Source: Diphasiastrum complanatum (lineage: Eukaryota > Streptophyta > Lycopodiopsida > Lycopodiales > Lycopodiaceae). Taken from it: a DNA stretch of 64,000 bases. How positions within the stretch are numbered: position 1 is the stretch's first letter; each line of letters begins with the position of its first letter. The notes under the pieces are model-generated. The model did not search any database. It saw nothing but the letters and a program-made list of their open reading frames with translations, and was not told the origin of the DNA. The DNA lies in the NCBI GenBank assembly GCA_029204225.1, contig CM055100.1, positions 5,973,409-6,037,408 of the forward strand, in the 5' to 3' direction. Of this stretch, positions 24,201-34,989 are shown piece by piece. The translations under genes and the position numbers were made by a program.

Positions 24201-25211
24201 TGTCACCTGTGTAGAAGATGATGCTATATCTGAGTCCATCTTGATTGACTTCAAGGAATCCAATACTTTCTTTTTGCTCTTTTTTGTCATCTTGGTGGAT
24301 TTGTCCTTGTTGTCTTTCATCGGGACTGTCGTGACATTCGCCTCATGGTTGCGAATATCCACATCCACTGTAGTTATCGCCTCATTGGGTAGATCACTCC
24401 AATGGTTCACCTGGTTGTAGTGCTGCTTCAACTGATTCTTCTTATTCGCAGGTGCCTTGGGTGGGTCAATCCTTGAGACTTTCGCCATAGCAAACTTTTG
24501 CAGTGGTTGAGCTAGTACTTTCCTGGTTCCATAACGATCTGGGTCCATGTGGTGTAAGACATGTTCATCAGTCAGCTCAATCTCTTTATTATAAGTTAGA
24601 ACATGTTACCAAGGGACCAAATCATCGTCCACCGGGTTCTCAATAGGTTCCGCTGATAGCCATACTACGTTTATCATATTCACCCCAAATGTGATGGGTG
24701 TGTCCATAATGTAACACTTGGGTGAAAATGTACTAGATTCCGAATCTGATTCATATTGACATGCCATGACATCCGTCTCTGAATGATAGTGACCCCCCTT
24801 GGCTGCCCTTGGGTGATCAATCATGTAATCCGTCGTGGATGATCCGTCATAAGCTTTGAGTGCAATAGGTTTCACCGCCCATGTGGTTGGATCAACCTTA
24901 CAGCCTGCTCTCTGTTCTCGAAGGTGAGTTTCCCCGTACCCCAGTTGTGTACTACTTGCGCAGTTCTCAACCATGGTCTTCCCAGTAAAACACGGTATGC
25001 AAATGGAGATTCAGGTATATCCATGACTACAAAAGTAATCACAAACTGCATGCCTGCTATTCTTGGTGAGAATACATGAGGATGCTCCTCCTCAAATCTC
25101 GACCCCATCACTTCTTGATTGTCATCAATAGAGATAATAGAAGATGCATCATGAGATGCCTTGATCTCGGCCCCTTTCAAGGTAATCTTTTGGTCTTCAT
25201 AAAAAGTGACA
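21245..25211 (-). pseudogene. pol: Ty3/gypsy pol relic (gypsy-3a): partial protease, RT, RNase H, integrase
   Basis: Minus-strand order from the right: protease C-terminal half (VLLGRPWLRTAQVVH, about 24960), linker (24195-24974), RT (WVSPIVIVPKK, RICVNLKALNAVTKKDHFPL, FLDGFNGYNQVKI at 23493-23912), RT thumb and RNase H (IEFHVHTDASKYAVGAVLTQ; FYTDHQPLLYLVNK), integrase zinc domain (SHEGMGGGHF..CDVCQRARRP), core (KWGLDYIGP; VSDRGSHF; GQAESSNK) and C-terminus (INGSHLHKYW). The RT catalytic box reads LLDN where its sister at 53429 has FLDD, so the second Asp is lost. At least ten frame changes occur. The protease catalytic half and gag are absent: the element is cut at about 25211. Confidence 0.9.
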
Positions 25212-25244
25212 TCTCTACTTTAAATAACCTTGGAAGTAGAGAGT

Positions 25245-25549
25245 ATGTAGACTCTATAAGCCTTCACATCAATTGTCCTGATCCCACAGTTCGCGCGCCA
25301 GCCACTTACGCCCGGGACTTAGAACATCTGATGGGGATCGAAACTAAATGGGACAATTTTCTCCCATCCATATTCTTTGATGTTAATAAGGCGCTACCTT
25401 CAGACAAAATCGAAGATCAGCTGCCAATAGCTCGTGTCTATTACCGAGCTGCGCTTCAGGGTGATCCATGGACACGCCGATTTCAAACATGGGTCGACCA
25501 AGATTGGCTGCGGGAGGCCCACAAGTCTCTTCACACGCCAAAAGACTGA
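25245..25549 (+). CDS. Unrecognised ORF fragment before an LTR
   Basis: This open frame encodes TLNNLGSREYVDSISLHINC.. and LPIARVYYRAALQGDPWTRR, ending at 25549. The part before about 25245 is antisense to gypsy-3a and probably not coding. It lies 130 bp upstream of a plus-oriented gypsy-type LTR, so it could be the end of an internal region of another element, but I recognise no domain. It is rich in Trp, Arg and Asp and has no signal or membrane segment. Confidence 0.3.
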
Positions 25550-25679
25550 AAAAAATTGGACCGCCTCAACTTTATGGAGGACGTCACCACCTACCTCATC
25601 CAGCAAAGGTGGGCGAAGAAAACGCTCTACTAAACAGGCAGAGTGCCGAGGGACCGACACTACTTCAGGCCGTGGGTCC

Positions 25680-26460
25680 TGTTGGGGGTATTCCCAACAA
25701 AGTGTAAATAAATAAAATCATTCAATAAAATGTGTTGCGAGGGCATGGCATCATGTGCGCGTAAGCCTATGGCCCAATGAGCACGCAAGTAAAGCTGTAA
25801 ATAAAATAAACGTGACTTGGGCCTTGGAATTAAAATAAAACTAGAGGCCCAAAGTCATTTTTAAACTTAGAGATTATTTTTTAGAGTTGGGTCCAAATTG
25901 GGACTCACATGAATCTTGTGATTACCAATGTACTTTTTGTGGACCCTTGGATCAAGTTGGGTCCAAGATGAATGGATAGGATCATTGTGAATATTAGCCA
26001 ATAGGATTGAGGGGCAAGTGCCTTCCCCATTTTATAAAAAGGCACCATTTGTACACTATTTTCATGCTTAATGAGGAGGAAACTCTACCAATTTTGGAAG
26101 AAAAGCATCCTCATCTGCAATTCAATGCTTGCTATTGCTCTTGTTGTTTTCTATTGCTTCCAAGTTCATGCTTTTTGGTTTCAATAGTTTATGTTTCTCC
26201 TTTAGCAAGTACAATGTGCATTTGAGCTAACCTCCACCCTCCCGCTATCTCTCTCTTCTATCTTCTTTTCCCTCCATCTTTTCTAATTATTCCCTTCCTT
26301 TCACCTACAATCATGATGAATGTTAGTGTAGAGGAGTAGAGTTAAGGAAGAGTAGTGTTAGTGGTGAATAGAGTTAAGGGAGAAAGTAGGAAGCTAACCA
26401 AAAATAGCATCTATGCATAGTTAGGTACCTATCCAGTGATCTAACCCTTGTTGACAGGCG
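25680..26460 (+). mobile_element. Gypsy-3-like LTR (plus orientation)
   Basis: It starts TGTTGGGGGTATTCCCAACA. It shares ordered blocks with the LTR at 55706: AATGAGCACGCA, CTCACATGAATC, GGGGCAAG.GCCTTCCCCAT and the TATA region ATAAAAAGGCACC (26034 here, 56063 there). The right end, near 26450 before TTGACAGGCGG, is uncertain. Confidence 0.65.
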
Positions 26461-27251
26461 GAAGGGCTATACTACGCGAGATCTTCGACCCTACACTCAT
26501 TTTCATCCAAACAAGTTTTCATCTTTGTAGATATTTCTTCGCACTCTTTTGATATTTTCCTTGATTCCTCTTCCAAATAATGTATTCTTTGCATTGAATG
26601 TGCATTCCCATAGAGCATCAAATTTTCACAGTAGCCCTAAAGGCCATTTTTACCATGACACATATAGATTATTAACTGACTCACCGAATGAAAATCTGGA
26701 TGTTGCAATGAACATGGATCAATAGGATACAATGTTCCTGATGACCATAAATCTACAGGTTTTAGCTTTTCCTCCCTGTATCGGACCGTATCAGAAGTTG
26801 ACAATTTGGGTTGCTTTGAATTTCTCGTCCTGAGCGGAGCATATTTTGGTGACAGATCCACATGAAGATGATAAAGCTTTGTCATCAGTACAGTAGTATA
26901 GTAACAAACAACACAATGACAATAACAAAGCTGGAGATGGCGCTAACGACTCTGCTGGAGATAGAGATGGCATAGGTTTCTTTCAAAAATGTCACTCCTA
27001 ATTCAAATTTTTGAGTGTTCCCAACTATTGGGAGGGAATATTTCAGCATTTTGAAAAATTACATTTTAACTGTGGTTAAACACCATTGAAGTTTGATGTG
27101 ACTAAACTAAAGTGCATTCATTTACATGGAAAGTAGTGCGGGCAGATGTGTAAAGAAGTTAGAAAATGATATTATAATTATTTTATAGTTATTTTTCTCT
27201 CTCCTGCATGGCATTTCTTATAGGGCCCTCTTTGGGCCCATATTTTCTCTA
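26461..27251. other. Intergenic, nothing recognised
   Basis: Only short ORFs are present, none with a recognisable domain. TTGACAGGCGG at about 26450 resembles TTGACAGGCAG near 31570, but the meaning is unknown. Confidence 0.4.
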
Positions 27252-27494
27252 ATGGAGTCAGAACCTCAACGAGTCAACCCACATCAGAGGACCGAAGTTC
27301 AACCCAAAAGGTCGAACAGGTCCAGACAGCCTCCATCCAGATTTATGGATGATCCGGACTACTAGTTTGTACAGGAACCAACCAATGTTTCTAAGGCAAT
27401 GATTACATTTGATGCTGACCAATGGAAAGCAGTGATGGACATCAATTTCGATTCTCTTATGGAGAATCAAACATGGACACTGCCTTCAGTCTAA
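27252..27494 (+). pseudogene. pol: Ty1/copia integrase-RT linker and RT start fragment
   Basis: The frame encodes RSNRSRQPPSRFMDDPDY, a TAG, then AMITFDADQWKAVMDINFDS and LMENQTWTLP. This is the segment just upstream of copia RT (compare EWYKAMLDEYDALIENETW in copia-A). It ends where an LTR-derived segment begins at 27487, apparently joined through CAGTCTAAGG. Confidence 0.8.
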
Positions 27495-27690
27495 GGGCGC
27501 CTTAGAAATTTACACACCTTAAGTCTAAGGGCACCTTTAGGAGTTGCATACCTTTAGTCTAAAGGGCACCTTTGGGTTTTTCGGGTTTTTGCTACGTTGG
27601 CAGACTGACGTCGCCAACTTATCATCAACTCTAAAACTATTAGAGAAACAAATATCCTAAAAGAGGTTACCAACTTTGTACATATGCATT
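27487..27690. repeat. LTR fragment inverted relative to 41636-41845
   Basis: CAGTCTAAGGGCGCCTTAG.AA through CCAACTTTGTACATATGCA matches the reverse complement of 41636-41845 over about 205 bp with modest divergence. The other copy lies inside the copia-F LTR, so this piece is a fragment of the same LTR family, in plus orientation. Confidence 0.85.
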
Positions 27691-29600
27691 AGATATTGTG
27701 TGCAAAAGATTTGATTCTTTGGACTATTTTGCGCACAACCTGGTTTTTGCTGCAAGAGTAGCTTATTCCCAGCTTCAACTTGCAAGTTGCAAGTTGAACA
27801 CTAGGAGGCTATACAATATCGGCTGGCCGCTGCAGCATATTGCAACTTCTTACTACAATATGAAGTCTATTTTAGTGATCAATTACTCGGATTGCTTCAA
27901 AAGTTATTGTTCTCAAGTTCTCGAATCTCAAACAGAGAGCCTCACAAATTGCAGAATCTTGGAGGACAGAGGCAACTACAAGGAGGTTTTAAAGTGCCTG
28001 GTTGAGGGACTGGTCACTCCTATAACGTATTCACGAATCGCTGCGCTACTCAGTACTCACTCCTGTGCGAGTGATCCTAAGTTCTGACTCCCGAGCAAAC
28101 AAAAGATGGCATCATGCACTTTCCTAGAAGGTTACGCCTGTCCACACCTGATGCAGACCTTTGACAGATAACATTTATATGAATTATCATTTACAGAAAC
28201 AGTTAATTAGCGCTTGTCATTATCAACATCCTGCAATGTGACCTTTCATCGTATCCCTGATTATGATTGATCTAGGAGTAAAGCTTCAAGGTTTTCGTCC
28301 TTGAATAGTCTCTAAAGGTGAAAAGGGCAAGAACCAAACTCCAAGGTGCATGCTCATATCAGCAAGATGGGTGCAACAGGGATTCTGGATGGCGATTTTT
28401 CCACTAAAATCGCACGGCCATTATAAATTTGATAACTATCCATCTCTCTCTGGTTGGAGATTATGGATCAGGTTGCAGAATGGAATCGCTTTCATGACCC
28501 TTTCAACTATTAGTTCAAACTTGGCACTCCTGGATAGATTTGGACGTCTCACTAAAGGGTGGGTCTCAAATTTCAAGAGATGAGTGACTGGAAGTCTATT
28601 CTGGACGCTGAACCTAAGATCGGGGCACTAGAAGCGAAGCATGTAGAAGGATATAATAATTGCGTCGAGAGGAAAAAAGAAAAGAGAAGGATAAACATAT
28701 TAGATTCGAGAAATTAGTACTAAACAGAGAAACAAAGGCTCGTATTTCGACTTAAAGTCACACTTTAGTAAGTGTTTGCTAGCTATGACTATCGATAATC
28801 GAATTCACTCAATGCAGAAAGAAGGATCGTCAATACAACGGCCCACCGTCGTGACAGGATGCAGGGTAATGTATGCCGTGCACTCCTATTCGATAGCCTT
28901 GCTTGATCGCACAGAGGCTAAAATGAAAAGTTAGGATTGAAAATACGTCAAAGAGCACGCGGAGCTGTATCGTGGCAGGAAAGAATCTGGATTCATGACA
29001 CAATTTTGTGTGTCTTTTAGTGGTTAGAGTGGGTCCTGGGACCTCAGTCACTTTGTGAGTAGTGAAGTAATTTGAAGTTCTGACACTGAATTGTCACGAC
29101 TTATTTCCCAACTTCCAAGCATTGGCTAGGACGTACAGGCTACAGCCAACAACCGTTACAACTTACTCATGGCAATGAGAAAAAGAAATCTCCAGAGTCC
29201 AGCCTGTAAGTTCTACGTTGTGATACTTGTGAATCGTGATTCGTGAGTCGACTCAAGCATTGCCTAAGAAAAAGAAAGGAACTGGTTACTGAATGTTCAT
29301 TGATTCCTTGATGCATAGAATCCAGCCGTGCTAGCAATGGAGTCAGGACCGTAGTAGGCGTTAGTAGTGGGCTTTTCACTTAGTAGCAGACTGCAGTAGT
29401 ACCAAGCTGGTATACCACCTCTATCGCCGTCCATCGGTGCAGATGCTGCAGCCTGCTAGTGCTCGCTACAGCCTACTGCAGGCATCAAAGGATGTTGGTA
29501 CCTGGATAGTGGTAGGCAACGAACCTAGCGTGCTTCCAGAGAAACGAGTATTGAAAATATTAATACTAACTTGGGTATTCTTATTCAACAATTATTTCAA
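27691..29600. other. Unassigned region with one 129-codon ORF
   Basis: An open frame at 27698-28087 (plus; starts MCKRFDSLDYFAHN) has no domain I recognise. It contains CAACTTGCAAGTTGCAAGTTG, a short self-similar string. From 28090 to 29600 I find no coding signal, LTR or repeat structure. Confidence 0.35.
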
Positions 29601-29620
29601 TTTTTGATATCATACAAATA

Positions 29621-30082
29621 TCAATATAATCATGTCTTGCATGTTTACACTCTATACATGAGGAAAGGACCATCTCCGAGGGAGTTTTGCTAGGAACATC
29701 GTCTGCCCAAGGCCAGAGATAATCATGTCTTACAAGTTCACACATTATACACGAGGGAAGGATGCCCTCCTCGTGTGTTCTGCTCGGGGAAGGGCATCCA
29801 CTCGTAGTATACATGAGGAAATAACACCCTCTTCGCGTGTTCTGTCCAAGAAGGGCGTCCGCCCAAGGCCGCAGATAATCATGTTTTACACATTCACATA
29901 TTATACACAAGGGAAGGACGCCCTCCTCTGGTGTTTTGCCCGGGGAAGGGCGTCTGCCCTTACACGTCCACACATTATACAAGAGGGAAGGACACCCTCT
30001 TCCGGTGTTCTGCCTGGGGAATGGCGTTCGCCCTCGAGCAGACGTCCTTCCCTGGGCAGAACACCCGAAGAGGGCGTCCTTC
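29621..30082. repeat. GC-rich tandem repeat (about 100-155 bp units)
   Basis: Units begin AATCATGTYTTACA at about 29630, 29732 and 29887 and contain CACATTATACA, GAGGGAAGGA, CGCCCTCCTC, TGTTCTGC and GGGGAAGGGCGT. Partial units follow near 29800 and 29960. Long frames in both strands here (for example 29581-30099 minus) only reflect the repeat. Confidence 0.8.
29987..30082. repeat. 41-bp inverted repeat with 14-bp loop
   Basis: The arms are 29987-30027 and 30042-30082. The left arm starts GAAGGACACCCTCTTCCGG and the reverse complement of the right arm starts GAAGGACGCCCTCTTCGGG. Only a handful of mismatches occur along the arms. It would fold as a long hairpin in single-stranded DNA or RNA. 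Confidence 0.85.
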
Positions 30083-30151
30083 TTCAGTGTGAAATCCATT
30101 TTTATATTTCTTTTTCTTTTTTCTTCTTTTGTTGTAAATTTTTTTTATCTG

Positions 30152-30304
30152 CACCTTCCGGGCAGAAGGTGCTTGTAAAAAAAGACAAAAAAATTTACGT
30201 GCACCTTTCGTATGGTGAGTGGCCCCTAGACCTTCCGTGCATGGGGGCCCTTGCCTGAGGGCGAGAGCCCGCACTCGGGCAAGGGCCCTGACCTACACGG
30301 AAGG
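30152..30304. repeat. Two further hairpins (8-bp and about 30-bp arms)
   Basis: GCACCTTC..GAAGGTGC at 30152-30173 is a perfect 8-bp stem. At about 30231-30304, arms CCTTCCGTG..GGGCCCTTGCC and their complement GGGCAAGGGCCC..CACGGAAGG enclose GGGCGAGAGCCCGCA. The same GAAGG/CCTTCC words are used as in the hairpin at 29987. Confidence 0.7.
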
Positions 30305-31763
30305 CCCAAGGCCCACAGGCCTTTCACGACGTAATGCAAGGTGAGAAGGTGGGGAGAGAACGCTAGAGAGGGACCGCACATTTCAGAGAGAGAATGCACT
30401 GTAGAAAGAGAATGCACATTCTAGTAAGAGAATGACAAATTCCAGAAAAAGAGAAAGTTGCATGCATATTCCACTCCTGGAGGCGCTTTCAGAATACGAA
30501 ACAAACCTGAGCACTTGGCATTACGACATCGAAAGGTACTTGTAAAAAAACCTTGCCACAAAAAATTCTGCCCCACAGATTCCGTTCTGTGAGGCACCAC
30601 CATTTTCTTCATTAAAATGTCAAAATTGATTTTATGAATATGGACTTCTTTTTTTTCAAATCGGACATTTTTCTTTTTGAGAGAGAAAAAAAAATCTCAC
30701 TTTCTTGGCCTTGCCTAGCAAAGGCAATAATATTGTGGTGAGGTTGGTCAATGGAGTTAGAAAAAAGTCAACATAGTCACCTTTTGATGGTGACCTCTAG
30801 TGGAGAGCATTATTCCACTTGTAAATTGTGAAATGTGGAATTCCACTAGGATGCCACCTAAGGAGCTCTCTTGCTTATTTAAGAGACTCCCTCTTTGAGT
30901 AGAGGAGCTTTTTGTGAATTCTATCAACTCCATGCTGAAATGAGAAGAGCCTTCACGAGTTTGGTGCATCCATTGAGCTCCTTGATCATTCTTGTTTCTT
31001 GAGTGATGCATTTATGATCTTGCCCTTCCCTCCTTTTGTGTGTGGTTGTGGATTGTAAAGTGGATTAGATTTGCTGCTTTCCTAGAGTGGATTAGTTTCT
31101 ATTCTTGTTTGTGGATTAATGTAAGAACCAGCATTCAGGTAAACTAAATTGGCTGGATCTGTGGTGTAAATCTTGCATATTCTCTGACATTCCAGTTCTT
31201 GATATTCTTGGGGTGTCCAAGAATCAAAAGGCTGGTTGGTTTCTTGATTCTTGGACTCCTAAAATGTTGTAGATTAGTTCTTGTTTTTTGTTTTGTCAAT
31301 TTATGCAAGTGTAGCTCAGTGTTAGTAAAATGCAGGCTCTGATTCAGTTTGTTTTAGAGTAGGTAGCTGTAGAATCCATTGAATGTTTATTTGAGCTGTA
31401 TGTTGATTTGTGAATGAATGTTCTTGGCTTGCATCTTTGTATGAATGTAAGTGCATTCAAGAGAGTTTGTCCTTGAGTTATCCTCTGACAGGCAGGACAA
31501 ATCTAAACTACAATGACCAATCCGTCCCTTCTACCTAATCTGGGGCTTTGAATAAGAACGATAATCTCAAGAAGTGCCCACAACCTCTGTTGACAGGCAG
31601 AATACCAGTCGTTATGTCATAAGCAAGAAATAAAGAAGAAAAAGGTAACCAATAGACCTTCTGGAGAAGGGGAACATTTGGCACCATTGCCCATTGAACT
31701 CCAACACCTTCTACATCAGAAACCCGTAACCTTGTCCACGCTCTGCCCATCCCCTCACCCACA
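30305..31763. other. Non-coding; simple AGAGAGAATGCAC repeat and LTR-like promoter text
   Basis: 30360-30430 repeats (A/G)AGAGAATGCAC. From about 30720 to 31500 the sequence resembles an LTR or promoter: a CTTATTTAAGAGAC TATA-like box near 30874 followed by T-rich leader. No partner LTR or coding region was found. Confidence 0.4.
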
Positions 31764-33130
31764 TCTCAACCGGAGCCCCCCCTGTGTTGAAATCTCAACC
31801 GGAGAGATTGTTTCCAATCTCAACCGACGCATTCTATTGAATCTCAACCGACACACACTCTCTCAGATCTCAACTGACGGTCATCCGTTACATCCTGACC
31901 GATGGTAATCTATTGAAATCTCAACCGACGGTTTTCACTTAGATCTCAACTGATGGTACTCCATCAGATCTCAACCGACGGCCTCATTCCAATCTCGACC
32001 AACGGCCATGCGTTAGATCTCAACCGAAGCCTTTTTCTAAAATCTTGACCGACGCACTCAGTTAGATCTCAACCGACGGCCTCAGTAAGATCTCAACCGA
32101 TGGCCTCAATAAAATCTCAACCGACGGCCACTGTCACATCTCAACCGACGACTACTGTCAGATCTCGACCGACGGTGCCTTGTCTCAAATCTCAACCGAT
32201 GGTTCCCTACTTGAAATCTCAACCGAAGCCAATCATTTAGATCTTGACCGACGAGTTGCCTAAATCTCAACCGACACAGTCAGTTAGATCTCAACCGACG
32301 ACCTCAGTAAAATCTCAACCGATGGGATCCGCTTCCAATCTCAACCGACATCCAGTGTCAGATCTCAATCGATGCACTCTATTGAATCTCAACCGACACA
32401 CACTATCAAATCTCAACCAACGGTGCCCTGCGTGAAATCTCAACCGAAGCCAATTGTTCAGATCTCGACTGACGAGTTGCTTGAATATCGACCGACGCAC
32501 TCAGTTAGATCTCAATCGACGGCCTCAGTAAAATCTCAACCAATGACCTCATTCCAATCTCGACCGATGGCCCTGCGTTCGATCTCAACCGACGCCATCA
32601 GTCGAATTTAAATCGACGCCCATCAATCAGATCTCAACCAACGCTCATCAGTCAGATCTCAACCGACGGCCCTGTGTTTGATGTCAACCGACGCCATCAG
32701 TTAGATCTCAACTGATGCCCATCACTCAGATCTCAACCGAGGCCCTGCGTTTGATCTTAATTGACGCCATCAATCAGATCTCAACCAACGCCCATGTCTC
32801 AGATCTCAACCGACAGCACTCTATGACATCTCAACCGACAACCCTCAATCCAATCTTGATCGACGGCCCTACGTTAGATCTCAACCGACACCCATCTCTC
32901 AGATCTCAGCCGACGGCACTTTGTGACATCTCAACCGATAGCCCTGAGTCCAATTTTAACCGATGCGCTACAGTTAGATCTCAATCGACGGCCCTCAGTT
33001 AAGTCTCAACCGACGGCCACTGTCAAATCTCAACCGACGGCCTGCTTCAAATCTCGACCGGAGCGGGAACCCTTCGTTCAAATCTCAACCGGAGTTGATC
33101 GTCAGATCTCGACCGAAGGGGTCCCTCACC
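31764..33130. repeat. Minisatellite, about 55 units of about 24-25 bp, core ATCTCAACCGA
   Basis: Some 55 consecutive units begin ATCTCAACCGA or a close variant, followed by 10-16 variable bases (often CGGCC..CAGTTAG). Unit length varies from 23 to 31 bp, so frames drift and yield SQPT- or LNRH-rich ORFs that are not genes. The order of distinct units repeats: a run starting near 32172 (GTGCC, AAGCCAA, GAGTTGC, CAGTTAG, CCTCAGTAAA) recurs near 32418, a higher-order period of about 246 bp. The outermost units (ACCGGAG type) differ from the inner ones. Confidence 0.95.
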
Positions 33131-33569
33131 ATCTCAGCCAGACCAAATCCACGCAAGCCTCCCGAGATTTTCAATTACGATCACCACAGATGAGTACCAC
33201 ATACATAAGCTTGAATCGATGATCTATCTGTCAACCCACACAAGCCACAGGCTGCACCGCTGTAAACGCAAGCATTCTTTGCAAGAAATAGTGGAAGTCT
33301 TAGCATATGGTCATCGCAAGGAATGGAAAAATCTCATTGGCAAGAAAGAGCGGCATTTCATAAAAGTACACAACATGGCGGGACTAGCACAAAAAACAGC
33401 TATATACTGCAACTTTTCCAATGGTTTTACAGAATAATCCAAATTCGTCATAATACAAAATCGACGAATTAGAAAAAAATTCAAAAAGCATGCAAATTTA
33501 TATAAGCCAATAGGCTATAGACACAATAAAATTTTGTATATTAAATAAAAATATTTAAAAGTACAATTC
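33131..33569. other. Unassigned region right of the minisatellite
   Basis: A 72-codon plus frame (33219-33437) encodes a basic peptide with no domain I recognise. The rest is A/T-rich. Confidence 0.3.
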
Positions 33570-34456
33570 AGCAGTATCTAATCTGTTTCTGATATTTTTT
33601 CCAATGAAAGTTGCAACTTAGAATCATGCAACAATTTTCTTCTTTCGTATGGATCCAATAGCTCATAGTTTTCATGCTTACTCAAATCAACGTAAGCAGC
33701 ATACACTGCAGAATGAGATGATCTGAGCATGGAATTCACTGGTCCATATCCTAAAATTTTAACCGCAATAGTTTTCTTTACAAAATTATGTTATGCACCT
33801 TATTAAAATTATGTCCTCCAAGAAAATGAGACAGTGCCTTGATTGCCATAATCATAGTTTCACCATGTTGATGAAACTTTGAATGGGCAACACTTATCTC
33901 ATTGTTCTTGAATGACTTTAGATAGTGCCTGAGTGCATGATTTCTTGAAAATTCTCCCGCAGAAGATCTCTGCCCTCCTCGACGAATTGCAAAATTATCA
34001 AGGAAAATTGTTTTTTGAAATGATAAAAAACAAAGTAAGCTCCAATATATAATCTGACATTACAAATCTACTAGTACTTGATAAGAGACAAAAACTTACG
34101 CATTTGGCTTTGTCTTCTCTTGTTATTGTCTCTCCATCAATATTATGTCCACCTTTCGATGTCAATATTGTTGGTGAATAGACAGTTGGCTATGGAAAAC
34201 CAAGTTGACTTTGGATTCTAAGAAACTCCTCCTCAGAAGGTAGATCATCTTCTTTGTTGCGCATTTCCTCCACAACCATTTTCAAGCAATCTTTCCCTGA
34301 ATAAAACTTATCATTATGTACATCGTCAACACCAGAGAGAAGATCATCAGTATCAAAATCAATTATATCCAAAAATTCATCAAGCTCTTTGCTCAAAATG
34401 CAAAGAGTCTCAGCTTCAGTGAAGTCAAAAAGATCCGATATATCCGATATTGTCAA
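33570..34456 (-). pseudogene. Unrecognised minus-strand gene relic with probable introns
   Basis: The first block (34456-34190) is acidic: MTISDISDLFDFTEAETL.. to SQLGFP, then a stop. Open codons continue (PTVYSPTILTSKGGHNIDGE) to a GTAAGTTTTTG donor near 34098. After about 110 bp a second block reads FAIRRGGQRSSAGEFSRNHA and MIMAIKALSHFLGGHNFN. A gap GTGCATAAC..TTTTAG leads to GYGPVNSMLRSSHSAVYAAY and a TAG near 33570. Coding quality (few stops, coherent residues around splice-like gaps) suggests a real former gene. I do not recognise the family. The stop at 34190 and the unclear acceptor before the second block argue that it is broken. Confidence 0.4.
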
Positions 34457-34694
34457 AAGGAATTATTATCTATATTATAAGTAGGCAAAGCGATCAAAGA
34501 TTTATCAGAAGGAGAAAGAGTAGTGGGTGTTCTAGGGCCTATAAAAGTAGCCCTATTTCGAACAGGATCAAAATCAGAACAATCATCTAAATTGTGTCAA
34601 TAAAAAAGGTATCTATATCTAAATCTTTGACTTTTCAGACTTTGTACCACTAGAAGAAGCTGCTTCAGAAGTGGAGGGCACAGAGTCCGAATCG

Positions 34695-34978
34695 TCAGAA
34701 ATATTTAACAAAAAAAAAAAAAACAAAAGCAGACTGAAAATCAACAAATCTACATTTTTTATTATGAATTGGGCAATCATCTACAGACTTGAAATCATTA
34801 TGTAGCATGGTAAACATTCTATCAAGCTTAGCTTTGTAGATATGCTTGTCAAGTGCCACCAGGTCCTGATAATAAATCATGTCTTTATTTTGAGACCTGA
34901 ATAACGGAGTACTGAGCAGAGACTTAAACCTAAGATATATCTCAAAAAATGCCTCCACACCAGGGCCCTCAGTTATAG
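34695..34978 (-). CDS. Unrecognised short minus-strand ORF
   Basis: The frame reads EGPGVEAFFEIYLRFKSLL and IYYQDLVALDKHIYKAKLDR and ends in a phenylalanine run from a poly-A/T tract. It is upstream of, and on the same strand as, the relic at 33570-34456, so it may be an earlier exon of it. No family recognised. Confidence 0.3.
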
Positions 34979-34989
34979 AAGATAATTAA

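Noticed and set aside
29581-30258. 172- and 177-codon ORFs on both strands
   Set aside because: Both arise from the GC-rich tandem repeat; protein repeats mirror the DNA repeat and no domain is present.
31764-33130. Possible CRISPR-like array (short repeats with variable inserts)
   Set aside because: The conserved core is only about 11 bp, the inserts are 10-16 bp and recur in families, unit length varies, and the context is plant retrotransposons. It is a minisatellite.
32244-33222. ORFs rich in SQPT, LNRH or ISTDA repeats
   Set aside because: They are translations of the minisatellite in drifting frames, with no start context and no domain.
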